Positions 11,063 to 20,889 of a stretch of DNA of 64,000 nt are shown here, one piece after another. Position 1 is the first letter of the stretch, and every line of letters starts with the position of its first letter. Made by a program: the position numbers and the translations under genes. The DNA comes from Rheum nobile. Taxonomy: Eukaryota > Streptophyta > Magnoliopsida > Caryophyllales > Polygonaceae. The notes beneath the pieces were generated by a model, which saw only the letters and a program-made list of their open reading frames with translations, ran no database searches and was not told the origin of the DNA. Location: NCBI GenBank assembly GCA_027886185.1, contig WOAB01000589.1, forward strand, positions 7,135,001 through 7,199,000, given 5' to 3'.

Positions 11063-11158
11063 GTAATAGAATTCATTACTTTACTAATACTTAGTTAAAT
11101 ATTCCATTACATATATAACCACAAATACACCGCCCTTTGATTATATGTATTTATCTGC

Positions 11159-11350
11159 TTAAAACACTTGCTGAAAGCTTAACATGTTAAGGATAGTACT
11201 AGAGAATAGAGTTTTTCTTATTCTGGGTATATACAATACATTTTCCAGAATTAAAGTCTTCCCAGATGAGAACTCTAATTCCACTTGGCCTTTTCCTAAA
11301 ATGGGGGTCGTTGACTCGCTTCCCATATGAAGAACACATCCATCATCCAC
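11159..11350 (-). pseudogene. Copia aspartic protease remnant
   Basis: The 63-codon fragment has VELEFSSGKTLILENVLYIP followed by IRKTLFS, the usual C-terminal part of the Copia protease. The catalytic DSGAT segment should lie just upstream (11360-11430), where the frame is broken. Confidence 0.75.
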
Positions 11351-11532
11351 ATGTACGATTAATTTGAATATTGATTTGTCCTACTCACATGAGTGGTAGC
11401 ACCCGAGTCAACCCATCATGCTATCTCATCATCCCGCACAAAGAAAGCCTCATAAATATTAGGAACAAAATCCAAACTAGGAAATGTTACTAAATGGAAC
11501 CATTGCCTTAGAGGGACATTTCCACTATGACC

Positions 11533-12387
11533 TCAATGAGATTTCTTCCCTTGGTCCTTAGACCCTTGAGCAGATTGGTTGGGAACATTTCCTTTCTCCC
11601 CTTTTCCAACATGACCATCATTCTTGAAATGTCCAGGTTTACTACTATTCCAACATCCAGTTCCCTTGGGTTTCTTCTTTGATCCATTGTTTGTGTTGTT
11701 GAAGGGACTTTTATTGCCCTTGTTCTTATTCCCTCTTTGTGAACCTTCTTCCATCATGTTAACAGTGGAAGAACACGAAGTCTATTTCTCCTTTCCTTTC
11801 TCTTGTGAACGAAGGCCCTCTTCGATACACAAATGGTTTGCAAGCTCCACAAGGGAAATGGCTTCCTTCTTGTGCTTCAACATGTGCTTAAAGTATATCC
11901 ATAATGGAGGCAATTTGTCAATTATACTTGACACCCAGATGGACTCATCTATCTTCAATTTGTGTTGGGCAAACTGCCCCATGATACGTAGTATCTCGTT
12001 AAACTTGATTCATCACTGGCTGAGCATCTACCATTTTATAGGTATTGAAGTTGATCACAAGAAAATTTATGCCATATACTTGGACTCCAAATAGTCCCAA
12101 AGTTCCTTATAAGATTCCATATTTTGGAACACATCGAAAATAAAACCAGACATACCATTCAAGATGTAGCCTCGACAGCTGTAGTCATCATTCTGCCATT
12201 TTCTTCTACGCCTAACGACATCAATCGGTTCCTCAACTCCCACTTCATGCATCGTAGTGGATATGACATACACCATATCCAAAGTGGCCATGAGGAAGTG
12301 CATTTTCTTTTGCCAATGGGGTAAATCCATGTCTTCAAACTTTTCCAGATTTCAGAACTTGGTAATCATCTCACGTACAGACGCCAT
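11533..12387 (-). pseudogene. Copia gag remnant with CCHC knuckle
   Basis: A minus-strand ATG at 12387 opens the likely gag (MASVREM). 12330-12067 gives the N-terminal gag block (WQKKMHFLMATLDMVYV, YKELWDYLESKYMA). 11982-11782 gives the UBN2-like middle (SSIIDKLPPLW, LANHLCIEE). 11757-11533 holds a zinc knuckle reading CWNSSKPGHFKND, where the second Cys has become Ser and the last Cys is lost. The frame breaks several times. Confidence 0.8.
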
Positions 12388-12597
12388 TGATCAAATAGAA
12401 TTTTGATTCTGAATGTTAGGAACTGAGTGCAGGAAAGCATATCAGTTAAGGAGTAGTTATAATGGTCAAATTATAAGCTGATAAATGAGTATTGGTGAAC
12501 CATAGAGGTTGTTAGAAAACACTTGGCTTAGATGAGTGGAAAACATCTTGAAGGGGAGGGGTGAATCTGACCGCATCACCTATGAGGACCACCGAGC
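12388..12597 (-). other. Leader between Copia gag and the chromovirus insertion
   Basis: No gene. I looked for a primer-binding site complementary to tRNA-iMet in either orientation and found none. The Copia 5' end is missing, or continues beyond the chromovirus at 34616. Confidence 0.5.
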
Positions 12598-12602
12598 AAC
12601 GC

Positions 12603-13566
12603 TGATGCGAGCAAGGATCCGGGGAGGCCACGGTGCAAGGCAAGCTCCAAGACGGCGGTCGGAGGCAAGCACAAGGGCTGTCGGCATTGGCGGGGGTTGT
12701 TCGGCAAAGGTGAAAGGTGGGAGGACGGTGGAGATCCAGGGGTGTGCAGAAAAGGGTTTGTTGGTGGGTGTCTCGAACCGGGGCAGAAGGATAAGCAACT
12801 TCAAGACTCAGATGTCACTTACCGAGTCAAGAAGACGAGGGGCGGATGATGGACGAGATGCGACTCACTCGATCCAAGTTCTGGAGGCTCGATCTTACGC
12901 ACGAGCTTGTGGTTTGAGGAGAACAAATGGTAGCAGCCAAAGCTTAAGTTTTTGATTAAAAAAAATTGAACGTGTCCAAAACAAACAACAACGATGCCTT
13001 ATAAAGGCTTACACGGCCACTCGACCAAACCGAGCATCAAACCTAGGCATTTAATGCCATAATGTCATGAAATATAAACCAAGTCTAAAATGAAGTAATA
13101 AAAATTACACACATTTAAAGCATAAGATGACATCCCAAAATGCATGTGTAAGTCTCTCGGTGCCCACATGCACGGCGGCTAGGCATCCGAGCATACCATG
13201 AGTAGCGTCACCGGTTCCAATGCAACTTGGCTCGGCGCTCTAGGGTAGAGTAGACCCTTCTGCAGCTGATGGTTGAGTTCCTTGGCTCGAGCGTGAGTGA
13301 TCGCCCTTGGTGGTGGCTCAGGAGACGCCAACGCAAAAGTTGGCGGCACGGTGAAAGGAGCGCGGCGCTCGGCAGGCTCGGACCCACTTTCCTCGGCACT
13401 CACGGGCTGGATGGACTCATCTGGGTCAAAGGGACGTGTGGAGTCCTTGGTGTGTGGGGGACTCGGAGAGTTGCCCGACAGACTAGCCTTCAGCTCGGTA
13501 GGCGCCGGCACAGCATCCGGGGTGGCAATGCTTGTGGACGGCACTTGATGGGGTGTATCCACATCA
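12603..13566 (-). repeat. 3' LTR of the chromovirus (964 bp)
   Basis: On the minus strand it reads TGATGTGGATACACC...GCTCGCATCA. Its first 388 bases encode the C-terminal 129 residues of pol. A CCTTTATAAGGC box (near 13000) follows. The right LTR is 26 bp longer, mainly through a small duplication of GCATCCG-type sequence. Confidence 0.92.
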
Positions 13567-13638
13567 TCCTCCCCTCCATGGAAAGGATTCAACCTCGAAT
13601 CCAGCGCATCAAGGTCGACTTCATCGTCCACCAAGTAG
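13179..13638 (-). pseudogene. Chromovirus pol C-terminus encoded across the PPT and into the LTR
   Basis: The frame enters from the integrase, interrupted by the 13644-17556 insertion, with a VDDEVDLDALDSRLNPF segment. It crosses the polypurine tract at 13577-13567 as HGGEDD, then runs 129 codons inside the LTR to a stop at 13179. The LTR part contains the ITHARAKELNHQL segment, the usual extreme C-terminus of Gypsy pol (TRARAK-like). The right LTR holds an orphan copy (34610-34199). Removal of element 13644-17556 rejoins this to the integrase domain. Confidence 0.85.
13567..13577 (-). promoter_or_regulatory. Polypurine tract of the chromovirus, inside pol
   Basis: On the minus strand GGAGGGGAGGA directly precedes the LTR start TGATGTGG. 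The same bases code for GGED within the continuing pol frame. Confidence 0.85.
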
Positions 13639-13643
13639 GGCGC

Positions 13644-14897
13644 TGATACACACGATTGTGTTGTGTGTATAGACGGGGTTTTAGCATTGTTTTAGTGGTG
13701 TTTTAGGAGGCGTTGATGGAGTTGTGGAGTTTTGGCGAGGAGGTGGTGAAGACCCACTTTTGGAGGCCTTGGGAGCATTCGGAGCTAAAGAGACGAAGAA
13801 GTGAAGAAATGGCTTCACGGCGACCGCTGGCCACATTGCGGCGACCGCTGCTAAAGGATTCCCAGCTGCCTTGGCTACGGCATGAGCACGGCGACCGCCG
13901 TATAAAGACAGCGACCGCCGTGATTACGGCGATCGCCGCAGATGATGCAGCGACCGCCGCCGTTGTCAGAAGCGCCACCAAACCATTTTCCTTATTTGTT
14001 TTATTTGGATTATTTTTATTTCATTTTAGTATTTCGTTTAATGTTAATTTTGGAGATTTTCCTTTTAGTATTGAAGGGTTAGATGGGAGCTTGGCCTCCC
14101 ATATCTCTCTCGAACCCTAATTTCATTCTACGTACTTTGCTATGAAGAACTAAGCCACTCTTGCTTAGTCAGACGCTGAAGCTTTCGTTTTGATTCAGTT
14201 GTGAGATTCTCGTTCCTTATCTATTGCATGGATTTTATCTATTCTCTTGCTTGATTGCTTATGATTGATATTGATAATTTCTAGTCTGATCAACTAGGGT
14301 TTGTTGTTATTGATCTATTGCTAGATTTAGATTGTTACTGGTTGAACATATCTATTTCAGAGTAGCAACTGCATCGTACTAGTATCTGGTTATGCTAGTC
14401 TTATGCAAAAGAGAACTGATTTATATTCTAGGATAAAAGCTGGTTGTTTTATGCTAGAATTGTATCCAACTATATTCCTATCCGTAAGGCTGCTGTTAAA
14501 CTGAATCTTGATAGTTTCAGGGTTGTTTAGTTAGTTAGTGCTAATAGTATCTGGTTGTGCTATTAGTTATATCTGAAAAGGAATTGGAATTTCCATCGCA
14601 TGAGATTTTGAATGAGTATCTAGGATCAACTTGTCATACGAATAGTGGATGTTGTTTGACTAAGTGTTTTTCCCATCACTGATTTCACAACTCTTTAGCT
14701 TGTTTACCTTTTGCATGTTTAGAACTTACAAAACTCACAAAACCCCCCTTTGGTTACTTTGGACTGACATACAAATTGCATATTAAGATAGACTCTGTCT
14801 CCTTGTGGACTCGACCTTTACTTACCTAGGACTACGGTTTAAGATTTGTTTGGATATTTTGCATAGTAGGAATTAGAACGACAAATTCCTGTTATCA
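13644..14897 (+). repeat. 5' LTR of the short Athila-like element (1254 bp)
   Basis: It runs TGATACACACGATTG...CTGTTATCA. It retains a 39-bp stretch around 14030-14070 that the 3' LTR lacks, which displaces the TATTTAA box seen in the 3' copy. Confidence 0.94.
13815..13963 (+). repeat. CGGC-GACC-GCCG inverted-repeat array, 5' LTR
   Basis: Six copies have spacers starting at 13822, 13843, 13893, 13913, 13931 and 13952. The intervals 21, 50, 20, 18 and 21 bp match those in the LTR at 1939, although the sequence between copies differs. Flanking bases extend some arms to ACGGC/GCCGT. Confidence 0.85.
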
Positions 14898-14900
14898 AAT

Positions 14901-14943
14901 TGGCGCCGTTGCCGGGGATCGAACCCGGGTCACCCGCGTGACA
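14901..14943 (+). promoter_or_regulatory. Extended primer-binding site: 43 nt antisense to tRNA-Asp
   Basis: From TGGCGCCGTTGCCGGGGA the complementarity continues without a mismatch I can see through the T arm, variable loop, anticodon stem and GTC anticodon to U33. It then stops at TACGG. TGG at the start copies the CCA tail, which is not encoded in plant tRNA genes, so this came from a mature tRNA. It starts 4 nt after the LTR. The tRNA sequence is from memory. Confidence 0.9.
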
Positions 14944-15019
14944 TACGGTTTGTGTCCTGTCTAGAAGTCCGCCACGTCAGTTTTGGCTGTATGGATCGAG
15001 AGGCTGCTCCAAGCTCCCT

Positions 15020-15571
15020 ATGCCTCTGCCTTTTGAGATACCATTTGGGCCACGTTACGTGGACTTTGATTTGAGCCGCCACCGAGTGGGAGCTGGTGGT
15101 AGCCAGGCTGCCGGTACCTCTGCTGCCGTTACCTCTGCTGTCGGTACCTCTGCTGCCGGTGCCTCTGCTGCTGGTGCCTCTACTGCGCCTGATGAGGAGA
15201 CTGAGGATGAGGCAGACGACACTGAGATGCCTGAGGTGCCGGCAACTGCTGAGGAGCGTCCAGATTACCAGATGTAGATGTGGGAGATGCTACAGCAGAT
15301 TGATACTCATCAGAGGTCGATACAGTCCGACTTTGTTGATTTCCGCCAAGAGGCGAGAGGGTATCATGAGCAGTTTGCTGATTTTCGCGAGGAGGCGTGA
15401 GGATACCACCAGGAGTTTGTTGCTTATCGCCAGGAGGAGCGCGATTACCACGCTGCACAGTCTAGTAGGATGCAGCAGCAGACCGATGACATCCATGCCA
15501 TGGAGGAGCATATGAGACAGTGGAACCTATTCATGGGTTCCCATTATCCAGGCTTTCCACCACCTCCGCAA
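15020..15571 (+). pseudogene. Degraded internal frame of the short Athila-like element
   Basis: An ATG at 15020 opens a frame with an Ala/Gly/Ser-rich repeat (AAGTSAA-type, residues about 30-55). An acidic segment follows, with TAG at 15275. The same frame resumes with repeated DFRQEA-, YHEQF-like units, a TGA near 15400 and a Pro-rich end (FPPPPQ, stop near 15572). It resembles the coiled-coil-like tail before the non-coding region in Athila relatives. I recognise no enzyme. The function is unknown; the frame may be a gag remnant. Confidence 0.5.
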
Positions 15572-15730
15572 TAGTGGTACTTTCTTGACTTCCCCTATTT
15601 CATTATGTCTTACTTCATTGAGGACAATGTTTATTTCAAGTGTGGGGGAGTTGATTATGTATTGCTATTGCTATTATTCTGGAAAAAAAAAGGCAAAAAG
15701 AAAGAAAAAAGGCAATAAAGAAATCCTGGG

Positions 15731-15762
15731 ATGGACTGAAAACCCGAAAGGGCGGTTCAGGT
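15731..15762 (+). other. Conserved two-stage RNA hairpin, copy 3
   Basis: TGGACT - GAAAA - CCC GAAA GGG - C - GGTTCA: six outer pairs including two G.U wobbles. The outer stem differs in sequence from copies 1 and 4 but still pairs. An alternative outer stem is CTGAA/TTCAG. Confidence 0.6.
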
Positions 15763-15856
15763 AAAAAGCAGGTAATCTGGCATGCATTAGGCCTTGGCAA
15801 AAATAGATTCAGAGTGATGTGAGGTGGTGAGTCCAACTTGAAAATGAAATGAGAGT

Positions 15857-15886
15857 GTTAGGTGAAAACCTGAAAAGGCGCCTAAG
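15857..15886 (+). other. Conserved two-stage RNA hairpin, copy 4, compensatory change
   Basis: TTAGGT - GAAAA - CCT GAAA AGG - C - GCCTAA. The inner stem has changed C:G to T:A on both sides. The outer stem forms six pairs with one G.U. Confidence 0.65.
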
Positions 15887-16341
15887 CAAAATGAGTGCAG
15901 AAGAAAACAAAATTGAGTGTTTTAGGACTATCAATTTACCGGCGCAGGCGTCATAAGAAGTGGAGTATAAGAGTGTTTTTGGGTAGGTTTTCACCTGGAG
16001 GAATAAGGTGTAGTAATCTTGGTATTTAGCACTCTCTTTGATGATTTTTTTTGTGTTGATGTTGGACTTGGGTGGTATGTCTGCTAGAGTTGATATTGTA
16101 GATTGATGTTAGGCTGTGTTGCATTGTGTTGATTGTGGTGTGTTGTGGATGTGCTGATTATGATGCTGAAGGTGTGGACGTGTTGTGTGGTTGGATAGGA
16201 TGGATATTGAGCTTTCATGTAGATGCTTTTATTCTTAGTTGTGAGCTTCTTTGCATGTTGATGATCTAGGGATTTCATTGATGATGGGTGGTAGTTTTTC
16301 TATCCACTCGAGACGAGTAGAGATTCAAGTATGGGGGAGTT

Positions 16342-17556
16342 TGATACACACGAGTATGTTGTGTGTATAGACGGGGTTTTAGCATTGTTTTAGTGGTGTT
16401 TTAGGAGGCGTTGATGGAGTTGTGGAGTTTTGGCGAGGAGGTGCTGAAGACCCACTTTTGGAGGCCTTGGGAGCATTCGGAGCTGAAGAGACGAAGAACT
16501 GAAGAAATGGCTTCACGGCGACCGCCGGCCACATTGCGGCGACCGCTGCTAAAGGATTCCCAGCTGCCTTGGCTACGGCATGAGCACGGCGACCGCCGTA
16601 TAAAGACGGCGACCGCCGCGATTACGGCGATCACCCCAGATGATGCAGCGACCGCCGCCGCTGTCAGAAGCGCCACCAAACCATTTTCCTTATTTGTTTT
16701 ATTTGGATTATTTTTATTACATTTTAGTATTTAAGGGTTAGATGGGAGCTTGGCCTCCCATATCTCTCTCGAACCCTAATTTCATTCTACGTACTTTGCT
16801 ATGAAGAACTAAGCCACTCTTGCTTAGTCAGACGCTGAAGCTTTCGTTTTGATTCAGTTGTGAGATTCTCGTTCCTTATCTATTGCATGGATTTTATCTA
16901 TTCTCTTGCTTGATTGCTTATGATTGATATTGATAATTTCTAGTCTGATCAACTAGGGTTTGTTGTTATTGATCTATTGCTAGATTTAGATTGTTACTGG
17001 TTGAGGATATCTATTTCAGAGTAACAACTACATCGTACTAGTATCTGGTTGTGCTAGTCTTATGCAGAAGAGAACTGATTTACATTCTAGGATAAAAGCT
17101 GGTTGTTTTATGCTAGAATTGTATCCAACTATATTCCTATCCGTAAGGCTGCTGTTAAACTGAATCTTGATAGTTTCAGGGTTGTTTAGTTAGTTAGTGC
17201 TAATAGTATCTGGTTGTGCTATTAGTTATATCTGAAAAGGAATTGGAATTTCCATCGCATGAGATTTTGAATGAGTATCTAGGATCAACTTGTCATACGA
17301 ATAGTGGATGTTGTTTGACTAAGTGCTTTTCCCATCATTGATTTCACAACTCTTTAGCTTGTTTACCTTTTGCATGTTTAAAACTTACAAAACTCACAAA
17401 ACCCCCATTTGGTTACTTTGGACTGACATACAAATTACATATTAAGATAGACTATGTCTCCCTGTGGACTCGACCTTTACTTACCTAGGACTACGATTTA
17501 AGATTTGTTTGGATATTTTGCATAGTAGGAATTAGAACGACAAATTCCTGTTATCA
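16342..17556 (+). repeat. 3' LTR of the short Athila-like element (1215 bp)
   Basis: It starts TGATACACACGAG and ends CTGTTATCA. The inverted-repeat array occupies 16513-16661 and is followed by TATTTAAGGG at 16729. It is 39 bp shorter than the 5' copy through one deletion. Confidence 0.94.
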
Positions 17557-17561
17557 GGCGC

Positions 17562-18586
17562 CAAATCGGCGACGTTGAACACATCGTGGACACCATAGGT
17601 GGGCGGCAACTCGATGCGGTAGGCATTGTCGTTGATCTTCTCAAGCACCTGAAATGGCCCATCTCCTCTAGGTTTGAGCTTGGAGTTGCGGAGGGTAGGG
17701 AATTGCTCTTTCCTCAAGTGCACCCACACCAAATCTCTAGGCTCAAGCAGCACCTCCTTGCGGCCCTTGTCGGCGTGTCTTTTGTATTGCATGACCTTCC
17801 TCTCAAGCTGCAACCGAGTGTCCTCATGAAGCTTCTGAATCTTGTGGGCATGGTCGGCACCTTCCTTGCTTTCCTGCTCCATGATGGCATATGGTAAGTG
17901 ATCTAAAGGTGTTGCGGGGTTGCGGCCATACACCACTTCAAATGGCATCCTCTTGGTGGCGGTGTGAATGAATCGGTTGTATGCAAACTCAATGAATGGT
18001 AGACAATCCTCCCACTTGCGCAAGTTAGTCTGCAATAATGATCTAAGTAAAGCACCAAGAATACAATTAGTTACCTCATTCTGGCTGTCCGTTTGAGGAT
18101 GGCAAGTGGTGGAAAAGAGAAGCTTAGTGCCAAGCTTGGCCCACAATGTCTTCCAAAAGTAGCTGAGGAACTTGACATAACAATCAGACACTATAGACTT
18201 GGGGACTCCATTCAATCTCACAATATTGTCAAAGAATAGAGTAGCAACATGAGAAGCATCATCGGTCTTATTGTAAGCAATGAAGTGAGCCATCTTAGAG
18301 AACCGATCTACCACAGCAAAAATAGAATCTCTACCCCTATTTGACCTAGGCAGACCAAGCACAAAATCCATAGAAATATCTTCCCAAGGTGCTTGGGGAA
18401 TGGGTAAGGGTGTATAAAGACCATAGGGTTGGACTCTCGACTTAGCACGCAAACATGTGACACAAGAAGCACAAAATTTCTTCACATACCCAACCATGCG
18501 AGGCCAATAAAAATGCTCCCTAAGTGTATGCAAAGTCTTAAGTATCCCAAAATGTCCCATGAGACCCCCACCATGTGCCTCTTGAA
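17562..18586 (-). pseudogene. Chromovirus integrase domain
   Basis: The minus-strand frame shows the zinc-binding region (HFGILKTLHTLREHFYWP, C-x2-C in CASCVTCLRAK) and the integrase core. The first Asp is in SMDFVLGLP, the second in SIVSD and the Glu in HPQTDSQNEV, where the usual TDGQTEV is altered. The C-terminal SH3-like part reads WVHLRKEQFP, PRGDGPFQVLEK and VFNVADLAP. The open stretch is about 340 codons and looks intact, but it is cut off from RNase H by 18592-20035 and from its C-terminus by 13644-17556. It would cut and join element DNA in the nucleus. Confidence 0.9.
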
Positions 18587-18591
18587 CTAGT

Positions 18592-20035
18592 TGATAACAA
18601 GAATTTGTCGTTCTAATTCCTACTATGCAAAATATCCAAACAAACTTTAAACCGTAGTCCTAGGTAAGTACAGGTCGAATCCACAGGGAGGCAAATTCTA
18701 TCTTAATATGCAATTCGTATGTTAATCAGAAGTAACCAAAATGGGGGTTTTGTTTGTTTAAGTAATCTAAGCATGCAAAAGTAAACAAGCGAAAGAGTTG
18801 TGAAATCAATGGTGGGACAAACACTTAGTCAAACAACATCCACTATTCGTATGACAAGTTGATCATAGAAAATCATTCAAAATCTCATGCAATGGAAATT
18901 CCAATTCCTTTTCAGATATAACTAATAGCACAACCAGATACTATTAGCACTAACTAATCAAACAACCCTGAAACTATCAAGATTCAGTTTAACAACAGCC
19001 TTACGGATAGGAATATAGTTGGATATAATTCTAGCATAAAACAACCAGATATTATCCTAGAATGTAAATCAATTCTCTTCTGCATAAGACTAGCACAACC
19101 ATATACTAGTACGATGCAGTTGCTACTCTGAAATAGATATGCTCAACCAGTAACAATCTAGATCTAGCAATAGATCAATAACGACAAACCCTAGTTGCGT
19201 CCAAATAGAGATTATCAATATCAATCATAAGCAAATTAAGCAAGAGAAAGATAAAAACCATGCAATAGATAAGAAACGAGAATCTCACAACTTAATCAAA
19301 ACGAATGCTTCAGCGTCTGACTAAGCCAGGGAGGCTTAGTTCTTCATAACGTAGAAACTAATTAGGGTTCGAGAGAGATTCCAAGATAGGCAAACCAACC
19401 TTTTCTCTACCCTAATATACTAAAGGAATTAAAGTCTAAATTAACCTAAAATGAATTAATAAAACAATAATAATTAAACAAACTAAAACAGGGAAATTAA
19501 TCCCGTTCTCGACCTTCAATCTCGCGTTTAGCACTTGTTCTCGGCCTCCATTTCATGCGAGCAGCAATGGCCCACTTTCGGCACATCACATCTCGCTTGG
19601 CCCAGCTAGCGTCTTCGGCCCATTTCAATTCCAGCACATGCCGATGTCATGGTGATGTCACCCGTCTTCACAATTCTCCATTTCCGCTCTCCGCTGCTTT
19701 CAATTTGACGCCACACAGGAGGTTCTTCACGGTGGGCCTTTTAATCCATGGGCCTTCTTCATCAACTCGGCCCAAAACTCCCTCCTTCAGCTGAAGCACG
19801 GCCCAACAACAATTCATCAGCTCGCTGATGTCACGGCGACATCACGGTGGGGCCATCTTCATTCCATCTCCAATTTTACGCTGCTTCAAGCATTCTTTTT
19901 AGCCTTCACGTGGCCTGTTAATCACCAAACTTCGCCCCCACATGCCATGCACATGAATGTGTCTAAATCTACCCGAATGACACCAATAAAACCTCTAATG
20001 ACTCTTACTTAAGCCCTACAAAGTAGTGCTTATCA
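18592..20035 (-). mobile_element. Solo LTR of an Athila-like element (1444 bp)
   Basis: On the minus strand it runs TGATAAGCACTACTTTG...CTGTTATCA, with CTAGT duplicated at 18587-18591 and 20036-20040. The first ~100 and last ~800 bases match the LTR at 1939. The middle (about 19500-19930) is unrelated: it lacks ACGGC-N4-GCCGT and has several GGCCCA words and one TGATGTC...GACATCA inverted repeat. No primer site or coding sequence follows, as expected after LTR-LTR recombination. Confidence 0.9.
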
Positions 20036-20040
20036 CTAGT

Positions 20041-20884
20041 ATTCTCCTAGTTGACCCCTTAGGAATGCATAATCTATTTCCCTTAAACAAGAAACCCTCA
20101 TGCAAGTAAAATTGATCTCGTTCCCCCTTAGACAAACATGCATCATATATGTCATAAAAATCAGGATCATGAGCATAGAGTTCCTTCATAAAAGCAAATC
20201 CTAGCAATCTAGCATCCATAAGAGCCAAGAGTGAATATCTACGTGACAAAGCATCAGCAACTATGTTGTCTTTCCCTTTCTTGTGCTTAATCACATAGGG
20301 AAAAGACTCTATGAACTCGACCCACTTGGCATGTCATTTATTAAGCTTGCTTTGGCCTTTCAAGAACTTCAATGCCTCATGGTCAGAGTGAATCACGAAC
20401 TCCCGAGGCAACAAGTAATGTTGCCACACCTTGAGCACTCGCACTAAAGACAACAACTCCTTATCATAGGTGGGGTAATTGAGCTCGGCCCCACCCAATT
20501 TTTCACTAAAGTATGCTATTGGCTTTCCTTCTTGCATGAGTACTCCTCGAAGACCTATCCCCGAAGCATCACATTCAATCTCAAAGGTCTTCTCAAAGTT
20601 GGGTAGTACAAGAAGGGGTGCATGAGTGAGCTTGGCCTTAAGTGTTGCAAATGCCTCTTCTTGAGCAGCTTCCCACTTGAAAGCCATATTCTTCTTAGTC
20701 AACTCGGTTAGTGGGGAAGCAAGTGTGCTAAAGTCCCGCACAAACCGGCGATAGAATCTAGCTAGGCCAAGAAAGTTGCGGACTTGAGTCATAGTGGTAG
20801 GTGTTGGCCAATCCTGGATGGCCTAACTTTCTCCTCGTCCACTCTCAAGCCCTCACGTCCGACGACAAACCCTAGAAATACCAC
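20041..20884 (-). pseudogene. Chromovirus RNase H and connection to integrase
   Basis: 20792-20334 encodes the end of RT and RNase H (NFLGLARFYRRFV, FEIECDASGIGL, IAYFSEKLGG, YDKELLSLVRVLKVWQHYL, HSDHEALKFL). The catalytic DAS, E and SDH residues are visible. 20294-20041 continues with HKKGKDNIVADALSRR and the integrase N-terminal linker. A frame break lies between the two near 20330. The piece ends at the CTAGT site of the solo LTR and at ATGGT of the next insertion. Confidence 0.88.
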
Positions 20885-20889
20885 ATGGT

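Larger units (their letters stand above)
470..12602 (-). mobile_element. Decayed Ty1/Copia LTR retrotransposon, interrupted by an Athila-like element
   Basis: Read on the minus strand the remnants run in Copia order: gag (12387-11533), protease (11350-11159), integrase (11062-10020), reverse transcriptase (9865-8940) and RNase H (1938-1538). A polypurine tract follows near 931. Integrase before reverse transcriptase is diagnostic for Copia. Every domain carries stops and frameshifts, so the element is dead. The 1939-8819 insertion splits RNase H from reverse transcriptase. I found neither a primer-binding site nor a 5' LTR matching the presumed 3' LTR between 12388 and 12602, so the 5' end is unresolved. 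The left limit (470) is a guess. Confidence 0.75.
15572..16341 (+). other. 3' non-coding region of the short Athila-like element
   Basis: No gene. The ATTGAGGACAATGTTTATTT block and following GTGTGGGGGAG are classic for this group. Two two-stage hairpins (15731, 15857) and the polypurine tract before 16342 are the only structured features. The stretch 16010-16330 is T/G-rich on this strand. Confidence 0.65.
13644..17556 (+). mobile_element. Short Athila-like non-autonomous element
   Basis: LTRs 13644-14897 and 16342-17556 flank a 1.44-kb internal region. Target duplication GGCGC is at 13639-13643 and 17557-17561, inside the chromovirus pol. It has an extended tRNA-Asp primer site, a short degraded frame and a polypurine tract (GTATGGGGGAGTT before 16342). 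No protease, polymerase or integrase is present. It shares LTR end sequences, R/U5 region, inverted-repeat array and 3' hairpins with the element at 1939. Confidence 0.93.

Noticed and set aside
12536..12955. Plus-strand frame of 139 codons
   Set aside because: It starts outside and runs into the chromovirus LTR, and a similar frame recurs at 33620. It is LTR sequence, antisense to the transcribed strand.
14901..14943. A partial tRNA-Asp gene on the minus strand
   Set aside because: It has CCA encoded, begins right after the LTR and lacks the 5' half. The primer-binding site explains all of this.
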